From assembly GCF_963678845.1 (NCBI RefSeq), contig NZ_OY787466.1, positions 1,116,001 through 1,180,000 of the forward strand: a stretch of DNA of 64,000 nucleotides. The letters are read 5' to 3'. Positions 29,258 to 37,803 of this stretch are shown piece after piece; position 1 is the first letter of the stretch, and the number at the start of each line of letters is the position of its first letter. The position numbers and the translations under genes are program-made. The DNA comes from an uncultured Bacteroides sp. (GTDB lineage Bacteria > Bacteroidota > Bacteroidia > Bacteroidales > Bacteroidaceae). Below the pieces are notes generated by a model that saw nothing but the letters and a program-made list of their open reading frames with translations, made no database searches and was not told the origin of the DNA.

Positions 29258-29677
29258 ATGGATGCATATAATAGATTAATAGAATTCAACATAAAGCCGT
29301 CTGTTCAAAGGATAGCCATTATGAATTACTTGTTGACCCACCGCACGCACCCTTCTGCTGACGAGGTTTATTCAAATTTAAGTAAATCAATGCCCACTTT
29401 ATCCAAAACAACGGTGTACAGCACATTGAAATTATTGGCAGAGAACGGCGCAGCTTTGATGCTTACAATTGATGAAAGTAACTTATCTTTCGACGGAGAT
29501 ACCTCTCCGCATGCCCATTTCTTATGTAGGAAATGCGCTAAAATTTATGATTTACCCATGCCTTCATCAGTAAAGGAAGTAATGCAGATGGATGCTGCAG
29601 GACACATGATAACAGAGATACATTACTATTATAAAGGCATTTGTAAGGATTGCCTAAACAATTTAGATAAAGATTAA
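29258..29677 (+). CDS. Fur-family metalloregulator, PerR-like
   Basis: This 139-residue protein has the Fur fold: winged helix (about 1-85, with HPSADEVYSNL and TLSKTTVYSTLKLL) and a dimerisation domain with structural zinc ligands CRKC and CKDC. The metal-sensing patch DGDTSPHAHF resembles PerR, which senses peroxide by iron-catalysed His oxidation. Its position 19 bp ahead of rubrerythrin supports a peroxide role: it would repress both genes until oxidised. Fur or Zur activity cannot be excluded without key-residue alignment. Confidence 0.82.
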   Translation: MDAYNRLIEFNIKPSVQRIAIMNYLLTHRTHPSADEVYSNLSKSMPTLSKTTVYSTLKLLAENGAALMLTIDESNLSFDGDTSPHAHFLCRKCAKIYDLPMPSSVKEVMQMDAAGHMITEIHYYYKGICKDCLNNLDKD

Positions 29678-29695
29678 TTTTAAAACAAACAGAAA

Positions 29696-30244
29696 ATGAA
29701 GAAATTTAGATGTACAGTATGTGGTTACGTCCACGAAGGTGATTCAGCTCCAGAGAAATGTCCATTGTGTAAAGCTCCAGCTAGCAAATTTGTAGAAATA
29801 GAAGAGAGCGCAGATGCACTTACTTTTGCAGATGAACATGTTGTTGGTGTAGCTAAAGGCTGTGACGAAGAGATGATCAAGGATCTTAATGCACACTTCA
29901 TGGGTGAATGTACAGAAGTTGGTATGTATTTAGCTATGAGTCGTCAGGCAGATCGTGAAGGTTATCCTGAAGTTGCTGAGGCTTACAAGAGAATTGCTTG
30001 GGAAGAAGCTGAACATGCTTCTAAATTTGCAGAACTACTAGGTGATGTATTGTCTGATACAAAAACAAACCTGAAAATGCGTAAAGATGCTGAACAAGGT
30101 GCTTGTGCTGATAAAAAACGTATTGCTACACGTGCAAAACAATTGAATTTGGATGCTATCCACGATACTGTTCACGAAATGTGCAGAGACGAAGCTCGCC
30201 ACGGTAAAGTATTCGAAGCTTTGTATAATAGATTTTTCAAATAA
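29696..30244 (+). CDS. Rubrerythrin with N-terminal rubredoxin domain
   Basis: This 182-residue protein reduces hydrogen peroxide with electrons from NADH-linked donors in anaerobes. Residues 1-33 hold a rubredoxin-like iron site (CTVCGY, then CPLCKAP), and residues about 50-182 a four-helix ferritin-like diiron domain with Glu ligands in GECTEVGMYLAM, WEEAEHASKF and CRDEARHGK. The N-terminal placement of the rubredoxin is the reverse of classical rubrerythrin. It is co-transcribed with the PerR-like regulator and closed by a terminator. Confidence 0.92.
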   Translation: MKKFRCTVCGYVHEGDSAPEKCPLCKAPASKFVEIEESADALTFADEHVVGVAKGCDEEMIKDLNAHFMGECTEVGMYLAMSRQADREGYPEVAEAYKRIAWEEAEHASKFAELLGDVLSDTKTNLKMRKDAEQGACADKKRIATRAKQLNLDAIHDTVHEMCRDEARHGKVFEALYNRFFK

Positions 30245-30284
30245 TCCTATATAGTTAAGACATAACTTTAGGTATAATTCGAAT

Positions 30285-30325
30285 AAAGGTCTACACTCTT
30301 TTTATAAAGATGTAGACCTTTTATT
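30285..30325 (+). terminator. Rho-independent terminator after rubrerythrin
   Basis: AAAGGTCTACA pairs with TGTAGACCTTT, followed by TATTTG. Confidence 0.75.
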
Positions 30326-30423
30326 TGTTTAATGTACGCTATGTGTTTTAAAGGTGTACATGTATTCATAAAGTTCTCCTTTTATTCCGGCTTAGCATTG
30401 CTTTTGTTTAAAATACAGTGACG

Positions 30424-30455
30424 TTTGCCATTCTTGATTTGATACTTTATTTTTG
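30424..30455 (+). promoter_or_regulatory. Promoter of the YgbA-type gene
   Basis: TTTG (30424-30427), a 20-bp spacer and TATTTTTG (30448-30455) match the consensus exactly. Confidence 0.65.
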
Positions 30456-30487
30456 TTCATTCTATTGTACTAAAACAAAAAATAGTT

Positions 30488-30781
30488 ATGGATAAGATAG
30501 CTTATGAGAAGAAAATTGTAGGAAAGATGATCGGATTGTATTGCAAGCAGAATCATCGGACAGACGGGCTTTGTGCAGAATGCAGAGAACTGCAGGATTA
30601 TACCCTTCGTCGACTCGAAAAATGCAGATACGGGCAGAAGAAGAGTGCTTGTGTCAAATGTCCTACTCATTGTTACAAGCCTGAGATGCGGGAAAAAATA
30701 AAGGAGGTGATGAAATTCTCCGGTCCGCGGATGCTTTTCCATCACCCCCTTGATGCTTTTCGCCATCTATTGGGGAAATAA
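30488..30781 (+). CDS. YgbA-type nitric-oxide-inducible protein
   Basis: This 97-residue cysteine-rich protein belongs to the family named for the nitrous-oxide/NO-stimulated promoter (YgbA in E. coli). The conserved Cys arrangement is YCKQNH, LCAECREL, then KCRYG and CVKCPTHCY, followed by MREKIKEVMKFSGPRML. Family members are linked to recovery from nitric oxide stress. It is transcribed alone from a consensus promoter. The Cys pairs could bind a metal or iron-sulfur centre; that is inference. Confidence 0.8.
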   Translation: MDKIAYEKKIVGKMIGLYCKQNHRTDGLCAECRELQDYTLRRLEKCRYGQKKSACVKCPTHCYKPEMREKIKEVMKFSGPRMLFHHPLDAFRHLLGK

Positions 30782-30807
30782 TTGTTTTAAAAGAATGAGT
30801 GGCTAGG

Positions 30808-31284
30808 TTACTTTGCCGGTTTCTCAAGAAGAACCTTCTCAATAGCCTGCTTAAAAGTCTCCTTGCCAGCCGATCCTACAATTGCTTGCGGATCACCTTT
30901 CATAGGGATAAATAAGATTGTAGGCAAATTCTGAATGCCAAGAGCTGTGGCTAAATCTCTGTCATTGTCCACATTGACCTTGTAGAAGGTGACTTTGTTT
31001 TCATATTCCTTAGCCAACTCTTTCATCAGAGGAGCCACCAGTCGGCAGGGACCGCACCAGTCGGCATAGAAATCAATCACAACGGGCCTGTTTCCTTTAA
31101 ATTTAAACTCCTTGGTACTTTTATAGTCTGCAATGCTTTTCAGATACAAGTCGCCATTCATTTCAATAACAGTGCCTTTTTGGGGCATATCTTTCTTTAC
31201 AACCTTATCTTCCGGTATATGAGTGAATGAATAAGTAACTATGCCAGCCATTAACAGAACTGCAATTATCAGAATCTTCTTCAT
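30808..31284 (-). CDS. Membrane-anchored or periplasmic thioredoxin
   Basis: This 158-residue protein has an N-terminal hydrophobic segment (about residues 3-20), a linker and a thioredoxin domain with the active site WCGPC (in DFYADWCGPCRLVAPL). The cis-Pro is in NLPTILF. The lack of a lipobox Cys suggests a signal peptide or uncleaved anchor. It follows the cytosolic-type thioredoxin by 8 bp, so the two form an operon. It likely carries out disulfide exchange in the envelope. Confidence 0.85.
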   Translation of the reverse strand: MKKILIIAVLLMAGIVTYSFTHIPEDKVVKKDMPQKGTVIEMNGDLYLKSIADYKSTKEFKFKGNRPVVIDFYADWCGPCRLVAPLMKELAKEYENKVTFYKVNVDNDRDLATALGIQNLPTILFIPMKGDPQAIVGSAGKETFKQAIEKVLLEKPAK

Positions 31285-31292
31285 TTTTGCTA

Positions 31293-31586
31293 TTAATATT
31301 TTTCTATTACTTCTTTTAAGTCCTCAGCCGACATTACCCCTGATTGTCTCCAAATTGGTTCTCCATTTTTGAAGAGCATTAGGGTAGGGACCGACTGAAT
31401 TTTATATTTAGCTGCAATATCTTCATTTATATCCACGTCTATCTTAACTATTCTTGCAGAGTCTCCTACTTGCTTTTTTAGTTCCTCAAGAATGGGTTTC
31501 ATCATTTTACAAGGAGCACACCATTCTGCAAAGAAATCTACTAATACAGGATTATTGCTTTTAATTAAGTCTTCAAATTTAACCAT
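31293..31586 (-). CDS. Thioredoxin, cytosolic type
   Basis: This 97-residue single-domain thioredoxin has the active site WCAPC (in FFAEWCAPCKMMKP) and cis-Pro in SVPTLML. It lacks a signal peptide. It differs from housekeeping thioredoxin by Ala in the active-site loop, which may shift its redox potential. It is first in a two-gene operon with an exported thioredoxin. Confidence 0.88.
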   Translation of the reverse strand: MVKFEDLIKSNNPVLVDFFAEWCAPCKMMKPILEELKKQVGDSARIVKIDVDINEDIAAKYKIQSVPTLMLFKNGEPIWRQSGVMSAEDLKEVIEKY

Positions 31587-31628
31587 ATCCTCTTTTTGTT
31601 TAATGAATTGTTATCCATTAATTGAATA

Positions 31629-31636
31629 CAAAATTA
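31629..31636 (-). promoter_or_regulatory. Candidate -7 box for the thioredoxin pair
   Basis: The minus strand reads TAATTTTG, 43 bp before the first thioredoxin start. Confidence 0.45.
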
Positions 31637-31735
31637 CGCTATATGATAATGGAACACTTAACTATTTTATTTTGTTTTTCCTATTAAGTATAATAAGTCT
31701 ACTTTTTTCTTTTTTTAAGTTTATATATTAATCTC

Positions 31736-32980
31736 TTAGTTGTTAATTAAAGGCAATATAAGAAGTATTAATGATAGAGCAATAAGTATAACTATTGTGC
31801 CCCATCCAATGATATTGTTCAAAGGCTTGTTTACATATTTGCCCATTATCTTCTTGTTGTTTACCAGTAAAATCATGCATACCAGTACAACAGGAAGCAG
31901 CATACCATTAATTACCTGAGACCACAATGAAATAGCGATAAGTGGTGCGTTAGGAATTAGAATGATAGCAACAGAGAGTATCAGGATACCAGTGTAAAGA
32001 ACATAAAACTCTTTTGCTTCATCCCAGTCTTTGTCAATACCTGCTTCAAATCCAAATGCCTCGCACACATAAAAGGCTGTTGCCAGTGGTAAGATTGTTG
32101 CCGAGAAGATTGACGCGATGAAAAGGCCAAACGCAAATAATTGGGAAGAAAGTTCTCCGGCTAGCGGTTTTAAGGCTAAAGCTGCATCTTTCGCTTCGTT
32201 TATCTGTATTCCGTTTGTATGTAAGGTAGAGGCACAGGCTACAATAATGAAGAAAGCAACAACTACAGTGGCAATACAACCCACAACAATATCGATGAGC
32301 GAATATTTGTAATTCTTCATGGTTAGCCCCTTTTCAATGACAGATGACTGCATGTAAAACTGCATCCAGGGAGCAATTGTTGTACCTATGATACCAATTA
32401 TCATGGCAAGACTTTTGGTGTTCATTTCCATTTCAGGATGAGCAATGGAGTGTCCAATCTCTCCCCAGTGAGGTTTTCCCATAATGGCTGATACAACGTA
32501 CATCAATAAGGAAAGACTGAAGAGTAGAAATATACGTTCGGCTACCTGATAAGTACCTTTGACTACCAGCAACCAGACCATGATTCCAACTATAGGAACC
32601 GAAATATATTTGCTTACGCCAAAGACTTCCATACTTCCCGCAACCCCTGCAAATTCAGTTGTAGTATTACCAATATCGGCAATAAGCAGACCGACAAATA
32701 TTACGAAGGTAACTTTTACACCTGCATTTTCACGGATAAGATCGGCAAGACCTTTACCTGTAACAATACCCATACGGGCATTCATCTCCTGAATAACAAT
32801 AAGTACTATAAATGAAGGAATAAGCGTCCATATCAGATTATAACCATAAACTGCACCAGCAACAGAATAAGTAGTAATTCCACCAGCATCATTATCAACA
32901 CTTCCGGTAATTATTCCCGGACCTAAAATAGCTAAGAACAATCCCAGCTGTTTGAAAAAAGTCTTTTTATTTTTAAACAT
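31736..32980 (-). CDS. NRAMP-family divalent metal transporter, possibly Mg2+-type
   Basis: This is a 414-residue inner-membrane protein with about 11 hydrophobic helices. It is recognised as SLC11/NRAMP from the first helix (GPGIITGSVDNDAGGITTYSVAG) and the sixth (TTIAPWMQFYMQSSVIEKG). The canonical DPGN of proton-coupled Mn/Fe transporters is not present in helix 1, and helix 6 has APWM in place of MPH. These changes, plus the MgtE-N/CBS gene 14 bp upstream in the same operon, point to the NRAMP-related magnesium transporter branch rather than MntH. Substrate is inferred. Confidence 0.75.
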   Translation of the reverse strand: MFKNKKTFFKQLGLFLAILGPGIITGSVDNDAGGITTYSVAGAVYGYNLIWTLIPSFIVLIVIQEMNARMGIVTGKGLADLIRENAGVKVTFVIFVGLLIADIGNTTTEFAGVAGSMEVFGVSKYISVPIVGIMVWLLVVKGTYQVAERIFLLFSLSLLMYVVSAIMGKPHWGEIGHSIAHPEMEMNTKSLAMIIGIIGTTIAPWMQFYMQSSVIEKGLTMKNYKYSLIDIVVGCIATVVVAFFIIVACASTLHTNGIQINEAKDAALALKPLAGELSSQLFAFGLFIASIFSATILPLATAFYVCEAFGFEAGIDKDWDEAKEFYVLYTGILILSVAIILIPNAPLIAISLWSQVINGMLLPVVLVCMILLVNNKKIMGKYVNKPLNNIIGWGTIVILIALSLILLILPLINN

Positions 32981-32994
32981 AGAAAAAGGAGTTC

Positions 32995-34260
32995 TTATTT
33001 GTTAGTTCTGCGTTTGTTAATTAAATCTTCAATTACATCGTCAATAACAACCATGCCCTGTAGCACATTGTTATCATCAACAACCGGTATTGCAAGTAAA
33101 TTGTATTTAGACACAATCTCAGCAATCTCATCAATTTCTTGATTATCGCGCAGGCACACCGGAGAAGGTTTCATTATTTCATTGATTTTTGCACTTGGCG
33201 GAGAAACAACTACATCTCTTAATGAGAAAGTAGCAATTAATATTTCATTCTCGTCAGTAACAAAGAGGTTGTATAATGTTGCAGCTTCAGGCTTTTTATC
33301 TCTCAGTTCGCTAAGAACTTCATCAACAGTCTTATTTTCAGAGAAGGATAATATATCTGTAGCCATGATACTACCCACAGAATCTTCTGGATAATCAAGC
33401 AACTCACGTACATCTTCAGAGGTTTTCTTCTCCATCTCGTTAAGCAGGAGTTCGGCCTTTTCTTCTTCCAGTGCGTTAATGATATCCGCAACTTCGTCAG
33501 CCGGCATCTTATCAAGCACATCGGCTGCTTTTTCTATTGAAAGACTTTCAATAATGTGAATCTGAGCATCGGCTTCCAGTTCTTCAAGTACGTCGGCAGC
33601 TTTTTCTTCGTCCAGTGATAAGAATACTTCGGCACTGGCTTTTTTGCCTAAATCCTCAATAATGTCGGCAAGGTCGGAAGGGTGCAGGGTTTGAAGTTTA
33701 GAATGGCTTTTCGATAACTTGATATTCAGATTCGAGAAGTCAATAGCTTCCACATCTTCCCATAAAATAAACTTAGCCGGAATGCTGACATTAAAATAAG
33801 AAAGGGCCATTTTAAGTGGTTTGGCAATGCCGATTCTTCGCAATAACCCTTCAATGCCTATATCAACGGCCACGGCAAAAGTTCCGTTGGCAACAGATAC
33901 CAAACGTATATCGTTTACCCGTACCAGCTTTCTTCCGTTTAGGTCTACAATTTGTTTATCGAGAACCACACCAGCCAGGTAGAGATCGTTTTCTATATTT
34001 TCATGAGGTAATTCAATCAGTTGAGAGCAGGTAACCTTAATTTTTCCATTAATTTTCTCAACTTTAAAATATTCAAAAGAATAAAATGCTGTTTTGCCGG
34101 AGCTTTTAACCTTTATTCCTGTAACAAGTGGTCTTTCGGTTTGATTTGTATTGTCTGCATTAACCAGCAGATCTTTTACAGTGCCAATAAACTGTCCGTT
34201 TGTATCAAAGATTTTTTTTCCGATCACACGGCTCAGATAGAATGTCATTAAAGACTTCAT
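32995..34260 (-). CDS. Soluble PRC-barrel/MgtE-N/CBS-domain protein, likely regulator of the adjacent transporter
   Basis: A frame runs open to 34296, but the ATG at 34260 (MKSLMTFYLSRVIG) is preferred: it follows a purine-rich stretch and begins at the domain edge. The 421-residue product has two PRC-barrel-like halves (about 5-90 and 95-175), an MgtE N-terminal superhelical domain (about 190-290, repeats such as LHPSDLADIIEDLG, EEKAADVLEELEAD and MPADEVADII) and a CBS pair (about 300-418). The MgtE channel domain is missing. In MgtE these cytosolic domains sense Mg2+ and gate the pore, so here they may gate or sense for the NRAMP-like protein 14 bp downstream. Confidence 0.82.
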   Translation of the reverse strand: MKSLMTFYLSRVIGKKIFDTNGQFIGTVKDLLVNADNTNQTERPLVTGIKVKSSGKTAFYSFEYFKVEKINGKIKVTCSQLIELPHENIENDLYLAGVVLDKQIVDLNGRKLVRVNDIRLVSVANGTFAVAVDIGIEGLLRRIGIAKPLKMALSYFNVSIPAKFILWEDVEAIDFSNLNIKLSKSHSKLQTLHPSDLADIIEDLGKKASAEVFLSLDEEKAADVLEELEADAQIHIIESLSIEKAADVLDKMPADEVADIINALEEEKAELLLNEMEKKTSEDVRELLDYPEDSVGSIMATDILSFSENKTVDEVLSELRDKKPEAATLYNLFVTDENEILIATFSLRDVVVSPPSAKINEIMKPSPVCLRDNQEIDEIAEIVSKYNLLAIPVVDDNNVLQGMVVIDDVIEDLINKRRTNK

Positions 34261-34397
34261 ATGCTTCTTTTCTTTATGGTATAGATTAAGAAGCATATAT
34301 AAGGAGATGCTACCTAACTATATCAGGTTAATAATATAAACTTAAATATATCCGCAGGGCCTTCGTCCATTTTTTAATGATTTTTTGGTTTGCGCTG

Positions 34398-34405
34398 CAA
34401 AGGTA
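34398..34405 (-). promoter_or_regulatory. Candidate -7 box for the PRC/MgtE-N/NRAMP operon
   Basis: The minus strand reads TACCTTTG. The leader to the preferred start is about 130 nt, long enough for a regulatory RNA. Its part near 34310-34330 reads GTTAGGTAGCATCTCCT, slightly reminiscent of the Mg2+ M-box core, but too divergent to call. Confidence 0.5.
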
Positions 34406-34637
34406 GTTTTTTTATGCCAAAAAAGAAATAGGAATCTGAATAAACCTCAATATTAAAGTTGAATTTTTGTTTTTTTAAGTTCATTCGGGCTTATCTGGCT
34501 TGCAATTTGCTCTTTTAATTTGGCTTCTTTGTTATTCTTTTTGCTGGGTTTATAATTAATATTCAGAATGAAACGTTGACTGTAAAATAGAAACGAAAAC
34601 CTTAACAGGAAAGTAATCCTGCATTCATTATATTGTA

Positions 34638-34657
34638 ATGTAATTACATGACTTTTG
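34638..34657 (+). promoter_or_regulatory. Possible promoter/palindrome before the LpxH-like gene
   Basis: A 12-bp palindrome ATGTAATTACAT (34638-34649) abuts GACTTTTG, one mismatch from the -7 consensus. The rest of the 419-bp gap from 34261 shows only the minus-strand leader and no gene. Confidence 0.3.
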
Positions 34658-34679
34658 TAGAGCAAAAAAATAAAAAGAT

Positions 34680-35480
34680 ATGCAATTACGTACTTATTAT
34701 CCTACAGTTGTCCTCTCGGACATTCACTTGGGAACTCCTCATTCCAAGACAGAGGAAGTGAGCAACTTCCTGAAATCAATCAATTGTGATAAACTGATCC
34801 TGAACGGAGACATTATTGATGGCTGGCATTTGCAAAAAAGCGGACTGAATAAATGGAAACCAAAGCATACTCAGTTCTTTAAGGTAATCATGAAAATGAT
34901 GGAGAATTTTGGCACTGAAGTAATTTATGTTCGTGGTAATCACGATGATTTTCTTGATAACCTGGCTCCGCTTACCCTTTATAATATCAGTATAGTAAAA
35001 GATTATATTTACGAAAGTCATGGCAAACGCTATTATGTTACTCACGGCGATGTATTCGATACTGTAACTACTCAGATGAAATGGTTGGCCAAACTGGGCG
35101 ATGTGGGTTATTCTTGCCTGCTTTGGCTGAACAAAATATATAACGCCCGCAGACTGAAACAGGGTAAACCCTATTATTCACTTTCACAAAACATCAAGCA
35201 GAAAGTAAAATCGGCAGTCTCTTACATATCCGACTTTGAAAAAGAACTGGTGGAGCTTGCCCGGATAAAGCGTTGCAACGGAATAATTTGCGGACATATA
35301 CACCATCCCGAGAATACTTACTACAAAGAAATTCATTACCTGAATTCGGGCGACTGGGTGGAAAGTCTTTCGGCACTTGTGGAAGACAAGGATGGCAACT
35401 GGAGTATACGCTACTATGAAGGAGCGTTGATGCAAGAGAATATGGATAGTGTGATTGACGAAATAAATATAGCCTCATGA
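34680..35480 (+). CDS. Metallophosphoesterase, LpxH-like
   Basis: This 266-residue cytosolic enzyme has the dinuclear-metal phosphoesterase motifs SDIHLG, NGDIIDGW, VRGNHDD, THGD and GHIHHPE. It resembles UDP-2,3-diacylglucosamine pyrophosphatases of lipid A synthesis. Its stop overlaps the start of the glycosyltransferase gene by 4 bp (ATGA), implying translational coupling and a shared envelope pathway. The true substrate could be another diphosphate or lipid-linked phosphate. Confidence 0.82.
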   Translation: MQLRTYYPTVVLSDIHLGTPHSKTEEVSNFLKSINCDKLILNGDIIDGWHLQKSGLNKWKPKHTQFFKVIMKMMENFGTEVIYVRGNHDDFLDNLAPLTLYNISIVKDYIYESHGKRYYVTHGDVFDTVTTQMKWLAKLGDVGYSCLLWLNKIYNARRLKQGKPYYSLSQNIKQKVKSAVSYISDFEKELVELARIKRCNGIICGHIHHPENTYYKEIHYLNSGDWVESLSALVEDKDGNWSIRYYEGALMQENMDSVIDEINIAS

Positions 35481-36595
35481 AATTCTTGTTTATCGTTCAG
35501 GGTGAAGGTCGGGGACACTTTACCCAAGCCATTACGCTGGAAGAGATGCTGATAAATAACGGACACGAAGTTGTGGAAATTTTAGTGGGAAAAAGTTCTT
35601 CCCGCTCACTTCCAGGCTTTTTTAACCGAAATATAAAAGCTCCGGTAAAACGATTTGTTAGTCCCAACTTTCTTCCTACTGCACAGAACAGAAGAGTGTC
35701 TTTAGGTAGGAGTGTAGCTTATAATTTATTGCAGTTGCCTGCATATATAAATAGTATGTTTTATATAAAACAACGCATACAAGAATCCGGTGCCGACGTG
35801 GTCATTAACTTCTACGAACTGCTAACAGGCCTCACTTATACTCTTCTCCGGCCCCGGGTTCCTTATGTGTGCATTGGTCATCAATATTTGTTCCTTCACA
35901 AGGATTTTGAGTTCCCTAAGAAGAACCCGTTGAGTCTCTTTATGCTACGTTTCTTTACACACCTTACCAGTCTTGGCGCATCAAAGAAGCTGGCATTATC
36001 ATTTACAGAGATGTGTGATGATAGAAATATAACTGTAGTTCCTCCGTTGTTGCGAAGGGAAGTTTTATCTCTCCAATCAAAACAGGGTGATTATATTCAT
36101 GGATATATGGTAAATTCCGGCTATGCAGATCAGATTGTCTCTTACAATAAAGAGCATCCTGATTTAACAATGCACTTTTTCTGGGACAAACCCGATATGC
36201 CTGAGGAAATGAAAGTGACTGATAGTCTTTCTTTTCATGCACTGAACGATGTAGACTTCCTGAAATACATGAGTGGCTGCCGGGCGTATGCCAGTACCGC
36301 CGGATTTGAATCAATCTGTGAAGCAATGTATATAGGGAAACCGGTAGTGATGGTTCCTGTACATATTGAGCAAGATTGCAATGCTTACGATGCAGCCCGT
36401 GCGGGAGCAGGTGTAGTAGACGATTCTTTTAACCTTGATAAATTACTTGAATTCTCAGATGAGTATGTTCCCAATCGCTCCTTTGCTTATTGGGTAAACA
36501 GTTGCGAAAGGATACTTATTGAAGAACTTGAAGATAAAATAGATCAACATACAACTTTTGCCATTCCGGCATTATCAAATTATTTTCAGCTATGA
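35477..36595 (+). CDS. Glycosyltransferase of the MurG/GT28-like fold
   Basis: This 372-residue protein opens with FIVQGEGRGHFTQA, equivalent to the G-rich acceptor loop of MurG and diacylglycerol glucosyltransferases. Its C-terminal half carries the donor-binding GFESICEAMYIGKPVVMVPV and a conserved EQDCNAYDAARAGAG. It probably transfers a sugar from a nucleotide donor to a lipid or envelope acceptor. It is coupled by 4-bp overlaps to the LpxH-like phosphatase before it and the small HicB-like gene after it. The acceptor is unknown. Confidence 0.78.
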   Translation: MKFLFIVQGEGRGHFTQAITLEEMLINNGHEVVEILVGKSSSRSLPGFFNRNIKAPVKRFVSPNFLPTAQNRRVSLGRSVAYNLLQLPAYINSMFYIKQRIQESGADVVINFYELLTGLTYTLLRPRVPYVCIGHQYLFLHKDFEFPKKNPLSLFMLRFFTHLTSLGASKKLALSFTEMCDDRNITVVPPLLRREVLSLQSKQGDYIHGYMVNSGYADQIVSYNKEHPDLTMHFFWDKPDMPEEMKVTDSLSFHALNDVDFLKYMSGCRAYASTAGFESICEAMYIGKPVVMVPVHIEQDCNAYDAARAGAGVVDDSFNLDKLLEFSDEYVPNRSFAYWVNSCERILIEELEDKIDQHTTFAIPALSNYFQL

Positions 36596-36774
36596 GACTA
36601 AAAAAAGAAGATTACATTTTGGAGCGTACTACTGATGGTGGTTATTATGCTTACCTTTCTTATAACATGCAGTGTAGCGCTTATGGAGATACCCCCGAAG
36701 AAGCATTGGAATATCTTCAGGATAGTATGAATGAGTATATCAGTGATATGTATTTGGTTGAAGATTATGTGTAA
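36592..36774 (+). CDS. Small HicB-like protein
   Basis: These 60 residues match the HicB antitoxin-type partial RNase H fold: YYAYLSYNMQCSAYGDTPEEALEYLQDSMNEYI parallels the usual YxAxxPDLPGCxAxGDTxEEAL pattern. No HicA toxin lies next to it and there is no DNA-binding tail. The start overlaps the glycosyltransferase stop by 4 bp, so it is made with that enzyme and may be a housekeeping partner rather than an antitoxin. Confidence 0.6.
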   Translation: MRLKKEDYILERTTDGGYYAYLSYNMQCSAYGDTPEEALEYLQDSMNEYISDMYLVEDYV

Positions 36775-36803
36775 CCAGAAAAAAACAGAGAAAATAAAAA
36801 ATC

Positions 36804-36917
36804 ATCTGCTACCTGCTGCTAACGCTTACTTAATAGTTTGATACTTAAATAAGTAAGTTAGTGGAAGATAAATTTTATATACAATTCATCTTCCACTAAA
36901 ATTTGGTATCTGCTACT
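36804..36917. repeat. Hairpins and ATCTGCTAC motifs between convergent genes
   Basis: TTAGTGGAAGAT (36858-36869) pairs perfectly with ATCTTCCACTAA (36888-36899) between two convergent genes, without a strong T-run on either strand. ATCTGCTAC occurs at 36804 and 36908; the same motif recurs at 38711-38807 on the far side of the next two genes. Confidence 0.5.
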
Positions 36918-36942
36918 GGAATTATGGCCGTTTTATATCTAC

Positions 36943-37653
36943 TTATTGTTTAGCTGTCATAGCCTTTAATTCTAATTCAACTTTTCTCTTCAACAGATTA
37001 TCACTCACCTTCGCAATCAGTTTTTCGTTTCCACTTCTTTTCAGGAAGTTCATTTCTTCCTGATCCATGTTTTGCCATATCTGCCCAAGGCTTTGATCTT
37101 CCCTAAGCATTTTACTTGTAATAAAGGTTTTCATCATAACCAGATCGCATTCCAAGCTTAAAACTTCCCCCAATGCATATCCTTCTCTTATTGCTGTTTC
37201 TGCTATATTTTCTCTACGAGCAATCATGCCATCAAAATTATTCTTGAAAAATTTAACAATCACTTCTTTGGTTGTTAATGAATCGTCTTTAAGCTGACGA
37301 GAACGATAACGGGAAAAGAAATGGGGCGGGTAGACTGTAATCAGCATATTGCTTGGTCCCAGATCTTTTCTATAAACATATATTCCTTCCGGTGTATTTA
37401 CGGTTAGTAGAATAACACAGCAAGCGTCATGCGCAAGTTTTTTGTCGATTGCATAATACATAATTATCCAACTATTTTGTCGTTTACTCGTAAAATAGAC
37501 TGGATTAAAAATAATAGGGAATTTAGTTGTTTTTAGTATTGCTCTTTTGGCTCTTTTATCATATACTTTTATTAAATGTGGCAAAAGAAGATTGTGCATG
37601 TCATAAAAAAACTCTTCTTGCATTTGTTTGTAAGTCATGGTACGTGTAAGCAT
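36943..37653 (-). CDS. Protein of unknown function
   Basis: This is a 236-residue protein that I do not recognise. It has no signal peptide or membrane helix and is basic. The N-terminal half is beta-rich (IIMYYAIDK, CCVILLTVNTPEGIYVYRKDL), the C-terminal half helical and charged (DQEEMNFLKRSGNEKLIAKVSDNLLKRKVELELKAM). It lies 150 bp after the HU-HIG gene on the same strand and has no obvious promoter of its own, so it may be co-expressed with it. Confidence 0.55.
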   Translation of the reverse strand: MLTRTMTYKQMQEEFFYDMHNLLLPHLIKVYDKRAKRAILKTTKFPIIFNPVYFTSKRQNSWIIMYYAIDKKLAHDACCVILLTVNTPEGIYVYRKDLGPSNMLITVYPPHFFSRYRSRQLKDDSLTTKEVIVKFFKNNFDGMIARRENIAETAIREGYALGEVLSLECDLVMMKTFITSKMLREDQSLGQIWQNMDQEEMNFLKRSGNEKLIAKVSDNLLKRKVELELKAMTAKQ

Positions 37654-37803
37654 AAATGTAGTATGGCTGTTTTAGTTTGTTTAATTAAGTTTTGATTTTC
37701 AATACTTTATCTAAATCTGCAATGTGCATTCTTGCACATTCAATAGAATTTATAAAGAATGCAAAAAATATATGATATAGTTTTTCACTATTCTGTATTT
37801 TAC

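Noticed and set aside
34310..34330. An M-box (ykoK) Mg2+ riboswitch in the transporter leader
   Set aside because: Only a short stretch is similar and the conserved GAGGCUCCU core is not intact, so it is kept only as a low-interest question.
34453..34665. A 70-codon open frame on the minus strand
   Set aside because: It is A/T-rich low-complexity sequence with no ribosome binding site or recognisable motif, in a gap between divergent promoters.
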